DNA of 64,000 nucleotides from Muscardinus avellanarius. Its lineage: Eukaryota; Chordata; Mammalia; Rodentia; Gliridae. A program made the translations under genes and the position numbers. Of the stretch, positions 23,936 to 35,330 are shown one piece after another (position 1 is the stretch's first letter; every line of letters begins with the position of its first letter). Where the stretch lies: the NCBI GenBank assembly GCA_963383645.1, contig OY726559.1, positions 116,487,441-116,551,440 of the forward strand. The letters are read 5' to 3'. The notes below the pieces were generated by a model. That model saw only the letters and a program-made list of their open reading frames with translations. It was not told the DNA's origin and searched no databases.

Positions 23936-25471
23936 GTTTTTTTTTTTTCAAAATGGTGACCGAGGGACACAGCACTTCTCAGTAGCTGAAGCAAACAAAG
24001 TTTAAATACTTAGAAAGCAGTGTCTAAATCAACATAATAAATACATACCAGGAACCAAAACACATCCAGGTACCTCGGCGGAACCCTGAACTTGAAGAAG
24101 AAGAACAAAGATCGGACACGGGACCGGCTGCAAATACAATCGGAACACTGATCGGAACGCTGACAGCGGGCTGCCTTTGCAGCTGCCCAAGGAGCTGCCT
24201 GCCCGATATTACCACGGAAAGATAATTCGGGACTAAAAACGGACTTAGAACTGCATCTTAAGCAGTGAGCAGCAGCCACCAGAATTCTGTTTGCCCACCA
24301 GCGACCAGATCACAACTGCATAGAGACTCCCACGGATTCCTGCACCAATTCAGGTACCTGAGGGCGCCCTGGTAAGTTGGGGTCCTAGCGTGCGCGCAGC
24401 CCCAACCCCCCAGCACGGGCTCAAGCCTCAGACCCCAGCACTCTCCTCGCGCAACTTCCCTGCGCCACGGTCCCCTGCTGGTAGTCAGTACCTGTACACT
24501 GCTACCTCTAAATTGAAGTCTGCTTGTGTGTCTAGCCCCTGCCACTTTGCCAGAGCCGGCCTTCCAGGCTGCAAAAGCCCTGGGTGACCCGGAAATCTCC
24601 GTGGGGCACCCCCAGCTTCTACGTCCCACGGGAGGCAGAGACCATTGCTGGACAACGCGCACTGGACCCTTGAGCACCTACCCTGCACCCCTGGCCCACC
24701 GCTGGGTGTTCCCACCCTCCTGGTAACCAGAGGCTTAGTGCTAAGCAAAGAACACAGCTCAATACACCTTGGAAGAGCATACCAGCAGCAATAGACAGCT
24801 GCATCCACTCTCACTTGGGTCCAGTATTAGCAGCGCATCCAGCCTGCACTCTTGGAATAGGCAGAGCTCTGGCAGTAAGTGTGGGCATCCAGGAACCAGC
24901 ACCCATTTGCCCAGGGTACATCTTGGGACCACACCGGCTAGCCCAGCTGGAATTTCTAGAGACACAAGAAAATCCATCGGGCCACAAAATCTGCTCAGGA
25001 CCTCAGGGGGAGGTTTCAACTATACTTTGGTCATTCTCCACCCCTGCTGTAGGGACGCTCAGGCTGGAGGCTAGGGTGGTGAGTGCAGAGGTGCTGACCA
25101 CAGGTTAGAATTTCGCAGAACCTGTGAATTGTACAGAATCAAATAACAGTGAAATCAGACATCCGGACACATGAACCTAAAGCAGCTAAAGGAGAGAAAG
25201 GTGTTCAAACACCCAGAGTGACTTAAGAAGATAAAAATAGAGTACAAAGAAAACTAAGAGACATTGGATGGTATTCTGAAAGCTACCAAAGCAATCAGAT
25301 ACACACATATTATTTGGACCTGACCCCATATGCGTAAATAAGGAGGACTGTTTGTTTTACTTTTAATGTGGATGTTTTGTTGTATTTTGCTTTTACAGTG
25401 TTTTTGTTTTGGTAGGGTTATTGCTGTTTTATTTTTTTTTCTTTTAACCCACACTTCTTTTACTTTAACTT

Positions 25472-25526
<55 letters not shown>

Positions 25527-26089
25527 GTGGATAGTTTGCCTTATTTTTTATTTCACACAGCTGCTAGTTCCTTTTACTTTTTTCTTGTTCTTTTTTCCTC
25601 TTTCTTCCTCTTTCCTTCCTTTTTTTTTCACTCTCCTCCTTTTATTGGTTTTCCTTCATTTTTCTTGGATTACATAAAAGTCTTGGTATCTTGGGTGGAT
25701 TCTTTTTTTTTTTTTTTATGTCTGTCTGCTCCTTCCATCATCCCTATTTACAAACCTACCCACACTAACCTACATACTTTTCTCCCCCAAAACTTTTCCC
25801 CATAATATACCTCCTGGTTTAATACTCAAAGTATCTCTTATATCCATAATTATTCTACCAACGACAAGAGTCCTAGTAGTTAACTCTCTCTCATTCCTAA
25901 CAAGTTATTACCTTATCATACTTAAAGTCTTTCTCAACCTAACATATCCTCTACCTAATCCGACTCCTTTACCAATCACCCCAGCTCCTCCCACATCACC
26001 TGCCCTCAACACTGGAAAGGCTCTGCTGACTAACCAATACCCCCAAACTCCTAATATTAAGATTTGACTAAGCACAGTACTCACGAACG
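23936..26089 (+). promoter_or_regulatory. L1 lineage-1 5'UTR (internal promoter region)
   Basis: It begins with a T-run and CAAAATGGTGACCGAGGGA, the kind of start expected for an L1 transcript. The segment 24050-25110 is GC-rich, and the segment 25340-26080 is T- and C-rich. By analogy with other L1s it should contain a pol II promoter, but the elements are not individually identifiable. Several overlapping antisense open frames lie within 24258-25019. Confidence 0.7.
25475..25520 (+). repeat. (TA)n microsatellite inside L1 5'UTR
   Basis: About 23 TA dinucleotides followed by CACACA. It lies within a T-rich part of the L1 5'UTR, so it is expected to be length-polymorphic between copies. Confidence 0.9.
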
Positions 26090-27067
26090 ATGGGTAGAAA
26101 TCAGAAAAACAAGACAGAGAACGCTATAAATATGAGAACCAGGAATTATGAAGAGACAGCAGAAATCACGAATACTGACCTACTAGAAATGCAAGAAGGG
26201 GAGTTCAGAATCTTGATGTTCAATATGATGAAAGGATTTAAAACGAGTATAGAGGAGGTTAAAGGTGAACTAGAAACACTAAAAAAGAATCAGAAAGAGG
26301 TCTGGAATGAAATGAAAAAGGCAATAAGTGAAATGAAGACAGCAATAGAAAGAAATTCTGGAAGATTAGATGAAATGGAAAACAGAATATCAACATTAGA
26401 AGACAATACATCCCAAACCGAAAACACAGTCAGCGATATACAGAAATCTTTACAGCAACAAAACCTAAACATCCAGCAATTATGGGATAATATGAAGCGC
26501 CCTAATTTACGGATAATAGGCATCGAGGAAGGGATAGAGGTACAGACCAAGGGCATTTGTAATATCTTCAAGGAAATAATCTCAGAGAATTTTCCAAATA
26601 TGGAAAGAGACTTGAATCTTCAAGTCCAGGAGGCATACAGAACTCCACTGAGACAGAACCAAAGAAAAACCACTCCACGCCACATAATAACCAAATTGAC
26701 CAGCATAGAGGCCAAGGAAGGAATCTTAAAAGCAGTGAGAAAAAAAGGACTGGTGACATATAGAGGCAAAACAATAAGAATCACCCCAGACTATACAACC
26801 CAGGTTAGGAATGCTAGGAGAGACTGGTACGACGTGATTCAGACCCTGGAAGAAAATAACTTCCAGCCAAGACTCATATATCCAGCAAAACTACTATTCA
26901 AGATCAATGGGGAAGTCAAAGTCTTCCAGGATAAACAGAATCTCAAAAAATTCATGAATTCAAAGCCAACACTAGAGAAAATTCTTAAAGAAATAAATCA
27001 TAAGGAAGAAAAAAGAAGCAGACTTCAGAATCAGAGAAGAGAGGAAGTTAATAAGTGGGCCATTTAA
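26090..27067 (+). CDS. L1 ORF1 protein (lineage 1), intact
   Basis: A 325-residue RNA-binding nucleic-acid chaperone that coats L1 RNA and forms trimers. Residues about 45-140 are coiled-coil-like (heptads rich in E, K, I, L: METAIERNS, LDEMENRISTLED). The RRM follows, with the L1 signature LRIIGIEEG near residues 142-150. The C-terminal domain contains ITPDYTTQ and ends near KPTLEKILKEI. Length is close to the 330-370 usual for mammalian ORF1p. Its N-terminus (MGRNQKNKTEN) differs entirely from the ORF1 at 43828-44745 (MGKRNNNGAV), so the two L1s are separate lineages. Confidence 0.93.
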   Translation: MGRNQKNKTENAINMRTRNYEETAEITNTDLLEMQEGEFRILMFNMMKGFKTSIEEVKGELETLKKNQKEVWNEMKKAISEMKTAIERNSGRLDEMENRISTLEDNTSQTENTVSDIQKSLQQQNLNIQQLWDNMKRPNLRIIGIEEGIEVQTKGICNIFKEIISENFPNMERDLNLQVQEAYRTPLRQNQRKTTPRHIITKLTSIEAKEGILKAVRKKGLVTYRGKTIRITPDYTTQVRNARRDWYDVIQTLEENNFQPRLIYPAKLLFKINGEVKVFQDKQNLKKFMNSKPTLEKILKEINHKEEKRSRLQNQRREEVNKWAI

Positions 27068-27112
27068 GTAAAGAAGAAAGATCACACCACCCAAGAGTAG
27101 ACAGAACACAAA

Positions 27113-30100
27113 ATGACAGAAAACAAAAATCATATTTCAATAATATCTCTTAATGTCAAAGGACTTAACTCACCAATCAAAAGACATAGACTGGCAATGT
27201 GGATTAGGAAACATAATCCAAATATATGCTGTCTGCAAGAAACTCACCTCACAGCCAAAGACATTCACAGGCTGAAGGTGAAAGGATGGAAAAAGATATA
27301 CCATGCCACCAGTGACCAAAAAAGAGCAGGGGTAGCAACCCTGATATCCAACAAAACAGACTTCAAACTAAAACACATCAAAAGAGACAAATCAGGGCAC
27401 TTCCTTTTATTAAAAGGAACAATACACCAAGAAGATATAATGATAGTAAATATTTATGCCCCAAATGTGGGTGCAACCACATTTGTAAAACAAACCCTTC
27501 TGGACATAAGATCCCAAGTAGACCCAAATACAATAATTCTGGGAGATTTTAATACGCCTCTCACACCACTGGATCGATCTTCAAGGCAAAAGATGAGTAA
27601 AGACGCTTTAGAACTAAAGGAAACCATAAACCAAATGGACCTAATAGACGTTTTCAGAGTATTTCAACCAGGAACTACAGAATACACTTTCTTCTCAGCA
27701 GCCCATGGAACCTTCTCCAAAATAGATCACATCCTGGGACACAAAGAAAATACCAGCAAATTCAAAAAATGTAATATAATTCCATGCATCTTTTCAGACC
27801 ACAATGGAATCAAAGTAGAAATCAACAACAGGAAACTCAAAAGAAAGTACTCAAATTCATGGAGAATGAATGATACACTATTGAATGACGAATGGGTAAG
27901 GGCAGAAATTAGGGAAGAAATAAAGAAATTTATGGAAACAAACAAAAACAGAGACACAACTTACCAAAACCTATGGGACACCATGAAGGCAGTTCTAAGA
28001 GGAAAGTTTATTGCATTGAGTGCCCACATAAGAAGGACAGAGAACCTCCAAGTAAAGAACCTAATGACACAACTAAAGGACCTAGAAAGACTGCAACAGT
28101 CTATTCCCAAAGCCAGCAGAAGGCAAGAAATCATCAAAATTAGGGCAGAAATAAATGAAATAGAGAACAAAAAAACAATTCAAAGAATCAATAAAACAAA
28201 AAGTTGGTTCTTTGAAAAGATTAATAGAATTGATAAACCCCTGGCCAACCTAACCAAAAGAAAAAGAGAATCAACTCAAATTATCAAAATTAGAAATGAA
28301 AAAGGAGATATCACCACTGATAGTGAAGAAATTCAAAATATTATCAGAAACTACTTTAAAAATTTATACTCCAATAGATCTGAAAACCTGGATGAAATTG
28401 ACAGATTTCTAAGCACAGTTAACCTTCCTACACTCAACCAAGAGGACATAGCAAGCCTAAACCAACCAATAACAACCAAAGAAATAGAAATGGCAATAAA
28501 AATTCTTCCACCAAAGAAAAGCCCAGGCCCAGATGGGTTCCCAGCTGAATTCTACAAAACCTTCAGTGAACAACTAATACCAATACTTCATAACATGTTC
28601 CGGGAAATTGAAAGAGAAGGAACTCTTCCAAATTCCTTCTATGAGGCCAGTATCACATTAATCCCCAAACCAAATAAAGATACCTCAAGAAAGGAAAACT
28701 ACAGACCAATATCCTTAATGAACATAGATGCAAAAATTCTAAACAAAATACTAGCTATACGCATTCAAAACTATATCAAGAGAATAATACATCATGACCA
28801 AGTCGGTTTCATCCCAGAAAAACAAGGCTGGTTCAACATACGCAAATCAATACATGTTATTCACCACATAAATAGAACCAAGAACAAAAACCACATCATC
28901 ATAGCAATAGATGCTGAAAAAGCATTCGACAAAATCCAACACCCATTTATGTTAAAAACACTGCAAAAAATTGGGATAGAAGGAAAGTACTTCAACATCA
29001 TCAAGGCAATATACTGCAAACCCAAAGCCAACATTATATTGAATGGGGAAAAACTGCAAGAATTTCCGCTTCAGTCAGGAACAAGACAAGGATGCCCACT
29101 ATCACCACTCCTTTTCAATATAGTCCTTGAGACTCTTGCTGCAGCAATCAGACAAGAGAAGGAAATCAAAGGAATCCACATAGGAAGAGAGGAAGTAAAA
29201 CTATCCTTATTTGCAGATGACATGATCCTTTATCTGGAAGACCCAAAGAACTCAACCAAAAGACTTCTGGAGCTGATCGACAAATTCAGCAAAGTCGCAG
29301 GTTACAAAATCAACCTAAAGAAATCAGTGGCCTTTCTTTACGCCAACAACAAATCCACAATGAAAGAAACAAAAACAACAATTCCATTCATTATAACCTC
29401 AAAACCTATAAAATACCTAGGAATAAACCTAACCCAAGATGTAAAAGACCTCTACAACAAAAACTATAAAACATTAAAGAAAGAAATAGAAGAAGATCTT
29501 GGAAGATGGAAAGATCTCCCATGCTCATGGATAGGCAGAATAAATATCATCAAAATGGCCATTCTGCCAAAACTGATCTATAGGTTCAATGCAATTCCCA
29601 TTAAAATGCCAGTGACATTCTTCAGAGACCTAGAAAAATCAATCATGAACTTCATATGGAGAAGGAAAAGACCTAGAATAGCCAAAGCAATTCTCAATAA
29701 CAAGAAACACGCAGGAGGCATTACAATCCCAGACTTCAAACTATACTATAGAGCAATAGTAGTAAAAACAGCATGGTACTGGCACAAAAACAGATATACT
29801 GACCAGTGGATTAGAATAGAAGATATAGAAACAAACCCACACATCTTTAGTCAATTAATCTTTGACAAAGGGGCCAAACACATACGCTGGAGAAAAGACA
29901 GCCTTTTCAACAAGTGGTGCTGGGAGAACTGGCTAACCATTTGTAAAAAGATGAACCTAAACCCCTATATCTCACCTAACACAGGAATCAACTCAAGATG
30001 GATTAAAGACTTAGAAATTAGACCTGAGACGGTGAAGTTAGTAGAGGAGAGCATAGGTTCAACACTGCAACATATTGGCACAGGCAGTAACTTTCTCAAC

Positions 30101-30940
30101 AAAACCTCCAAAGCTCAGGAAATTAAAGCAAGAATAAACAAGTGGGACAACATCAAACTAAAAAGTTTCTTCTCATCAAAGGAAACTATCAATAACCTAA
30201 AGAGGAAGCGTACAGAATGGGAAAGGATCTTTACCAGCCACCATTCTGATAGGGGGCTAATATCCAGAGTATACAAAGAGCTCAAAAGGCTCTACACTAG
30301 CAAAACAAACAACCCAATCAAGAAATGGGCAAATGAACTAAATAGACACTTCACAAAAGAAGAGATACAAAGGGCTAATAGATACATGAAAAGATGTTCT
30401 TCATCACTGGCCATCAGGGAGATGCAAATCAAAACTACACTGAGATTCCATCTAACCCCAGTCAGAGTAGCAAGCATAAAGAAATCAAACAACAACAAAT
30501 GCTGGCGAGGATGTGGGGAAAGAGGAACTCTTTTACACTGTTGGTGGGAGTGCAAACTAGTTCAGCCACTATGGAGATCTGTGTGGAGATTCCTGAGAAA
30601 GTTGGGAATAGATCCACCATATGATCCAGCTATACCACTCCTAGGTATCTTTCCAAAGGGGTTGAATTCAGAGAAATACAGCAACATATGCATACCTATG
30701 TTCATAGCAGCACAATTTGTAATAGCCAAAATATGGAACCAACCCAGATCACCATCAACAGATGAATGGATAGCAAAACTGTGGGAAATACACACAATGG
30801 AATTCTATTCAGCCATAAAGAAGAACAAAATTATATCATTTGCAAGAAGATGGAAAGCCCTGGAGAGCATCATGTTAAGTGAGATCAGCCAAGCACAGAA
30901 GGAGAAGATACACATGTTTCCTCTAATATGCCCAAACTAG
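27113..30940 (+). CDS. L1 ORF2 protein: endonuclease-reverse transcriptase, intact
   Basis: A 1,275-residue protein matching the usual L1 ORF2p length. The apurinic-type endonuclease occupies residues 1 to about 240. Its catalytic set is present at the positions familiar from human L1: N14, E43, D145, N147, D205, D229 and H230 (motifs QETHL, GDFN, SDH). The reverse transcriptase region includes SPGPDGF and the catalytic FADD at residues 700-703. The C-terminal zinc-knuckle-like motif has C-x3-C-x7-H-x4-C spacing (CWRGC...HCWWEC). There are no stops or frameshifts. It starts 45 bp after ORF1, as expected for a bicistronic L1 RNA. Confidence 0.95.
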   Translation: MTENKNHISIISLNVKGLNSPIKRHRLAMWIRKHNPNICCLQETHLTAKDIHRLKVKGWKKIYHATSDQKRAGVATLISNKTDFKLKHIKRDKSGHFLLLKGTIHQEDIMIVNIYAPNVGATTFVKQTLLDIRSQVDPNTIILGDFNTPLTPLDRSSRQKMSKDALELKETINQMDLIDVFRVFQPGTTEYTFFSAAHGTFSKIDHILGHKENTSKFKKCNIIPCIFSDHNGIKVEINNRKLKRKYSNSWRMNDTLLNDEWVRAEIREEIKKFMETNKNRDTTYQNLWDTMKAVLRGKFIALSAHIRRTENLQVKNLMTQLKDLERLQQSIPKASRRQEIIKIRAEINEIENKKTIQRINKTKSWFFEKINRIDKPLANLTKRKRESTQIIKIRNEKGDITTDSEEIQNIIRNYFKNLYSNRSENLDEIDRFLSTVNLPTLNQEDIASLNQPITTKEIEMAIKILPPKKSPGPDGFPAEFYKTFSEQLIPILHNMFREIEREGTLPNSFYEASITLIPKPNKDTSRKENYRPISLMNIDAKILNKILAIRIQNYIKRIIHHDQVGFIPEKQGWFNIRKSIHVIHHINRTKNKNHIIIAIDAEKAFDKIQHPFMLKTLQKIGIEGKYFNIIKAIYCKPKANIILNGEKLQEFPLQSGTRQGCPLSPLLFNIVLETLAAAIRQEKEIKGIHIGREEVKLSLFADDMILYLEDPKNSTKRLLELIDKFSKVAGYKINLKKSVAFLYANNKSTMKETKTTIPFIITSKPIKYLGINLTQDVKDLYNKNYKTLKKEIEEDLGRWKDLPCSWIGRINIIKMAILPKLIYRFNAIPIKMPVTFFRDLEKSIMNFIWRRKRPRIAKAILNNKKHAGGITIPDFKLYYRAIVVKTAWYWHKNRYTDQWIRIEDIETNPHIFSQLIFDKGAKHIRWRKDSLFNKWCWENWLTICKKMNLNPYISPNTGINSRWIKDLEIRPETVKLVEESIGSTLQHIGTGSNFLNKTSKAQEIKARINKWDNIKLKSFFSSKETINNLKRKRTEWERIFTSHHSDRGLISRVYKELKRLYTSKTNNPIKKWANELNRHFTKEEIQRANRYMKRCSSSLAIREMQIKTTLRFHLTPVRVASIKKSNNNKCWRGCGERGTLLHCWWECKLVQPLWRSVWRFLRKLGIDPPYDPAIPLLGIFPKGLNSEKYSNICIPMFIAAQFVIAKIWNQPRSPSTDEWIAKLWEIHTMEFYSAIKKNKIISFARRWKALESIMLSEISQAQKEKIHMFPLICPN

Positions 30941-31107
30941 AAAACACAAAGGATACCAGTAGGACCCCAGATATTAGAGGGGAAATACTAGCTAAGTTTT
31001 AATGGAAAGATAGGAGAGGAGAAAGGCCGATCTGGATTAATGAGGGTCTACACCTGAACATGTGTAAAATTATGAATAAGACATGGTTAACCTGGACAAC
31101 CATTGGT

Positions 31108-31136
31108 GGGGGGGGAAGGGGGCAGGGGGGAGAGGG
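31108..31136 (+). repeat. G-rich tract in L1 3'UTR (possible G-quadruplex)
   Basis: Four G-runs (8, 5, 6 and 3 G) are separated by AA, CA and AGA. A polypurine G-tract in the 3'UTR is a known conserved L1 feature. Quadruplex formation is inferred. Confidence 0.7.
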
Positions 31137-31192
31137 CACCAAATATAGTATAAATGTATACTACTTATGTTCAATAAAAAATTGAAAAAAAA

Positions 31193-31208
31193 AGAAATAT
31201 ACTACATG
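31193..31208 (+). repeat. Right target-site duplication of full-length L1
   Basis: AGAAATATACTACATG, identical to 23920-23935. It follows directly after the A-rich L1 tail. Confidence 0.9.
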
Positions 31209-31640
31209 ATTTCACTTATAACTAGAATCTGAAAAATAAAACTCACAGAAACAAAAAGTAGAAGGGAGGTTACCAGGACTCAAAAGTGTATAAACCTTCA
31301 GTTAAGAGTAAATTCTAGAGACTTAGTATACAATATGGTGATTATAATGAATAGCAGTATATTTTATCTTAAAATTTTCTAAGAGATCCTAAAACATTCT
31401 ACATCAAAAATAGTAACCACACCAAGTGATGTATGTATATAAATGTGTAACTCTGAATCTACATTGCATAGTTACAATGCACAAACAAAATTGTTTAGAA
31501 AAGGGTAACCATGAGATGATGGATATGCTGAATGAGCTCAACAGTGAGAGTCATTTCAAAATTTATGCATGCATCAGAACATTAAATACACAGTTTGTCA
31601 CTCATACCTCAACAAAGCTGGAAGAAATTAAAATTAAAAT
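31209..31640 (+). mobile_element. Old L1 3' end, right part
   Basis: It continues the old L1 interrupted at 23920. It reads 'tttcacttataactagaatctgaaaaa', 'gaagggaggttaccagg' and 'acaatatggtgattata'-like blocks, typical of the end of ORF2 and the 3'UTR of older mammalian L1s. Rejoining across the insertion gives a continuous L1 alignment. Confidence 0.7.
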
Positions 31641-31895
31641 GGGTAAAAGATTTGAATGGGCATTTACCAAAGCAGATGTACAAGTGGCCAATAAACACAT
31701 GAAAAAACACCACTGCCATTAGAGAAATGCAAATTAAAACAAAGAGATATTATTACATACCCACTAGAATGAATTAAATTAATATTGGCAATTCAAAGTG
31801 CTAGTACTGCTAGGGAAACATAAAATGATACATCCACTTTGGAAAATAGTATGGTAATTTCTTATAAAGTTCAATATACTTTTGTGAAAATTGTG
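31641..31895 (+). mobile_element. Old L1 ORF2 fragment
   Basis: Decayed L1 ORF2 C-terminal sequence ('gatttgaatgggcatttaccaaagcagatgt', 'aatgcaaattaaaac'). It repeats a portion already present to the left, so it is a separate fragment. No frame is open. Confidence 0.6.
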
Positions 31896-33630
31896 AGAAC
31901 CAAAATGGAGTCACAAGTGTTAGTGTTAACTCTAACAGAAATAAATTCTGGAAGCATCACAATATATGATTTCAAACTATATTGAAGAGCTCTAGTAACA
32001 AAAACAGCATGGGATTGGCACAAAAAGACAGATAGATCAATGGAATAGAAGATGCAGAAACAAATTCTCACACTTATAACTGGATGACTTTGACAAAGGA
32101 ACCAAAAATATATGCTGAAGACAGCCTTTTCAACAAATAGTTCAGAGAAAACTGGATATCTATATATAGAATGAAATTAAACCCCTACCTCTCACCCTGC
32201 ACAAACTCAGGGGATCAAAGACCTAGAAATTAGGCCAGAAACTTTGCAATTACTAGGAAAAAACATAGGAACTCTTCCCAACATATAGGCACTGGTAGAG
32301 ACTTTCTCAGTAAGACCCCCAAAACTCAGGAAGTAAAACCAAGAATCAATAAGTGAAATGCATCATATCAAAAATCTGCACAGCAAAGAAAACAATCAAG
32401 AATATAAAGAGAAAGCCACAGAATGGGAGAAATTATGCCAGCTACTCTTCTGATAGAAGATAAATATTGGAATATATAATCTCAAAAAAATTTTTAAATA
32501 ACAAACAACCCAATCAAAAAAGGGCAACCGAACTGAATAGATACTTCTAAAAAGAAGAAATACAATTGGCCAATAAATATATGAAAAAATGTTCAACATT
32601 ACTAGCAATTAGGGAAATGCAAATAAAGACTACACTGAGATTCCATCTAACCCCAGTCAGAATAGCAATCATCAAGAATACAAACAAGAACACGTCTGTA
32701 ATCTCAGTTCTTGGGAGGCTAAGATAGAAAGATTGTAGGTTCAAAGCCAGCCTCAGCAACATAGTGAGGCTCTCAGCAACCTAGCAAGATTCTCTTCCAA
32801 AACAAAAAACAGAAAGGATTGAGAGTGTAACTCAGAGGTAGAATGTCTCTGGACTCAATCCCCAGCATCATACACCAAAAAATGAATAAAAATAATTAAT
32901 AAATGCTACTAAGGATGTAGAGAAATAGAAATTATTATAACTGTTAGTAGAATTACAAATTAGTACAACTACTATAGAGATCAGTTTGAAGGTGTCTCAA
33001 AAAACTAGGAATGGAAACCATCATATATGACTAGGGATACTACTCCTGAGTATCTTTTCCAAAATAATTAAGGTCACAATACTATAGTGATACATGTATA
33101 TCCATGTTCATAGCAGCACAATTCACAATAGCCAAATTATGGGACCAACCCTGATATTCATCAACAGATGAAGAGGTAAAGAAAATGTGTTATACATACA
33201 CAAAGGAATTCTACTCAGCCACGGAGAAAAACAAAATTAGGTCATTTGCAGGAGGACAGATGAAGCTAGAGAATAACACGTTACTGAGAGCAGCCAGACT
33301 CGGGTCAAGAGCTGTATGCTTTCTCTCATGTGTGCAAGTTAAAGAAAAATAGGAAACATAAGAGATTTTAAATAATGTGGAGATAGACCTGTAGAGTAGT
33401 GAAAGGGAATTGGGGAAGGGACTTAGATGGGAAAAGGGAGGAATAAAGACAGAAACCATTCAAATAATGCTACAATAATCTATGTGGTGTTACTACCAAT
33501 TACCGGAACATGTGCGGGGAGGGGGGGAATAAGGTGGTATATGGAGAGACACACCATGTGTGCATCGTCTTATCACACTGAACCTTACTATGATGTATAA
33601 TTACAATGCACTGATTATAATAAAAACAAA
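31896..33630 (+). mobile_element. Decayed L1 ORF2 and 3'UTR fragment with SINE insertion
   Basis: It matches the ORF2 C-terminal third and 3' end of the window's intact L1 in order ('aacaaaaacagcatgggattggcacaaaaa', 'gacagccttttcaacaaatag', 'gttcatagcagcacaattcacaatagcc'), with many frameshifts and stops. It ends near a 'tgatgtataattacaatgcac' tail. A SINE sits at 32690-32885. Confidence 0.8.
32690..32885 (+). mobile_element. B1-ID composite SINE
   Basis: B1-like 'ctgtaatctcagttcttgggaggct', middle 'cctcagcaacatagtgaggctctcagcaacctagc', tRNA-like 'gtgtaactcagaggtagaatg', A-rich end. It interrupts the decayed L1. Confidence 0.75.
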
Positions 33631-34015
33631 TATAGAGCACAAAGCCAACAACAAACAAAAACTAGGAGGTTATGAAGGAATTGTTCTCACACACGAATGC
33701 CTAACAGTACTATCACAAAAAACTCTGCCAAACCCTTCACCTTACACAAAAACAAACTTCTGCAAGGACATCTACTAGCAACTGTCTGTTCAACCTTGTA
33801 CTGATGCCACCCCTATTACTGATCCTTGTGGCCAAGAATTATTATTTTAAAATATCATCTATAATCTTCCTCAGTTTTGCCTTTACATTTTTCTCCTTGC
33901 TTCAATCTCCTTCACTATGCCTATATTTTACTATGGCATATGTACTATAAATGCCTTGACACACCCCAAATAAAAATCATTATTCTTTGGAGAATCTCTA
34001 ATTGTTGTTTAGGTT
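33631..34015. other. Unassigned intergenic stretch
   Basis: AT-rich sequence between an L1 3' end and a SINE. I see no gene or classifiable repeat. Confidence 0.4.
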
Positions 34016-34026
34016 GATACTTTTTT

Positions 34027-34221
34027 GTGTGTGTGGCACATGGGATGGAACCCAGGGGCAGTGTACCTCTGAGCTACACCACCAGCCCTATTTTTGTCTT
34101 TATTTTTGAAACAGGGTCCCACTGAACAGCAAAGGGCCTCACTAAGTAGCTGAGGCTGTCTGCAAACCACAATCCTCCTGTCTCCATTTCCTAAATGCTG
34201 GGATTACAAGCATGTGTGTCC
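34027..34221 (-). mobile_element. B1-ID composite SINE
   Basis: Reverse-oriented copy ('ggatggaacccaggggcagtgtacctctgagctacacc' to 'gctgggattacaagcatg'). It is flanked by an 11-bp target-site duplication GATACTTTTTT at 34016-34026 and 34222-34232. Confidence 0.85.
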
Positions 34222-34284
34222 GATACTTTTTTATATGACCCAGCAATTCTACTCTGAGGTAAAATGAAAGCATACATCTGCATC

Positions 34285-34388
34285 AACCTAGTGAGACCAT
34301 TTCCAAATAAAAAAACAAAAAATTGGGCTGGAGATGTAGCTCAAAGGTAGAATGCCTCTGAGTTCATTCCCCCACAAAAAGAAAAATT
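34285..34388 (+). mobile_element. Partial B1-ID SINE (3' half only)
   Basis: Only the 'gtgagaccatttccaaataaa' linker and tRNA-like tail ('gctggagatgtagctcaaaggtagaatgcctctg') are present. The B1 head is missing. Confidence 0.65.
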
Positions 34389-34552
34389 ATGATAGTTCCA
34401 CACACTAACATGCTCTAATATAGCCATTAAAAGTAGTGAGCTGTAGGTAAATATATATACACACCAACGCAGACAAACTCCGGAAGTATAATGTTGAGTA
34501 AAGAGTGTCTATATGGTGTAATGCTATTTATACAATACAGTCCTATAACACA

Positions 34553-34602
<50 letters not shown>

Positions 34603-34620
34603 CCGCACGCGCGCACACAC
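34553..34620 (+). repeat. (CA)n microsatellite with CG-rich end
   Basis: About 20 CA dinucleotides grading into CGTGCGCCCGCACGCGCGCACACAC, an alternating purine-pyrimidine run that could favour left-handed DNA. Confidence 0.9.
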
Positions 34621-35000
34621 CCATATTCTTTATATAGTCTACCTATTAATCACTTGTTATAGGCATTGCTGGGGGAGGCAGTGCCATTCCTACTGTATGA
34701 CAGGGTCATAGCTGGGAAGAGAATTCCACAGGGCTCAAAGACTCTGGCAAAACTGAAGCCATTATCCCTCTTGATTTTAGTTATAATAATGATAATACTA
34801 ATGAAATTTGAAAACTGCTTTGAATGGGATTGCTGTTTTATAATAATTTAAAAATTGATGTGAATATGACTGAAAAATACCCTAAGATTTGTTCTGGGAA
34901 TAGCACTCAGATATGTCTATGGGAGAACTTTCAAGAAGCTACATAGAAAAGAGATCTCTGCTCCTCTGCTTAGAGCACCTACTCACTTAAGGTTTTAGCC
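34621..35000. other. Unassigned intergenic stretch
   Basis: No gene, RNA or repeat that I can classify. Confidence 0.4.
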
Positions 35001-35276
35001 ATGAAAGGAGAAGTTAACTTTAGGCAAATTATACCTATTGTGCAAGGCCTTCCATATGCTTATAATTTAGGGGGTCGACTGTGGTATCCTCCTGGGGGGC
35101 CTAGCACTAATCAGAATACTTTTCCACCTCCAACCATCCTTCACTTTCCTATACAGGAGTGTATGATGATTGGAAAACACAGAGTTAATATTACTGGAAA
35201 ATGGCTTGATGTCAGGACTCTGCTGTTCCTACAGAGGGCTGGGCAGGCGAGGACCTCCTTGGTGCCTGCCCACTAA
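35001..35276 (+). pseudogene. Open frame of unknown origin, possible endogenous retrovirus remnant
   Basis: A 91-codon open frame (begins MKGEVNFRQ, ends LVPAH) with a Pro/Asn-rich centre and one possible N-glycosylation motif (NIT). It resembles no host gene I know. Its position just before an LTR-like segment (35331-35850) is the main hint that it could be decayed retroviral sequence. Homology is not established. It could also be chance. Confidence 0.25.
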
Positions 35277-35330
35277 AGCACACAAGAGTTCTCTTGGTAA
35301 ACAACTTAGTAGATATTATAGAAAATTAGG

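Larger units (their letters stand above)
23936..31192 (+). mobile_element. Full-length L1 retrotransposon (lineage 1), both ORFs intact
   Basis: This is a 7,257-bp element flanked by a perfect 16-bp target-site duplication and inserted in an older L1 in the same orientation. It has a 2.15-kb 5'UTR with a GC-rich middle and a (TA)n tract, ORF1 (26090-27067), a 45-bp spacer, ORF2 (27113-30940), a 3'UTR of about 250 bp with a G-rich tract, AATAAA near 31173, and a short A-rich tail. The intact ORFs and duplication suggest a recent insertion. Activity is not proven by sequence. Confidence 0.93.

Noticed and set aside
24390..25108. Sense-strand open frames in the GC-rich L1 5'UTR (24390-24587, 24526-24726, 24769-25074, 24815-25108) as host exons
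   Set aside because: They lie inside the retrotransposed element and have no splice context. Composition explains them.
34427..34711. Open frames encoding runs of TH, CV or VC near 34427-34711
   Set aside because: They are translations of the (CA)n microsatellite.
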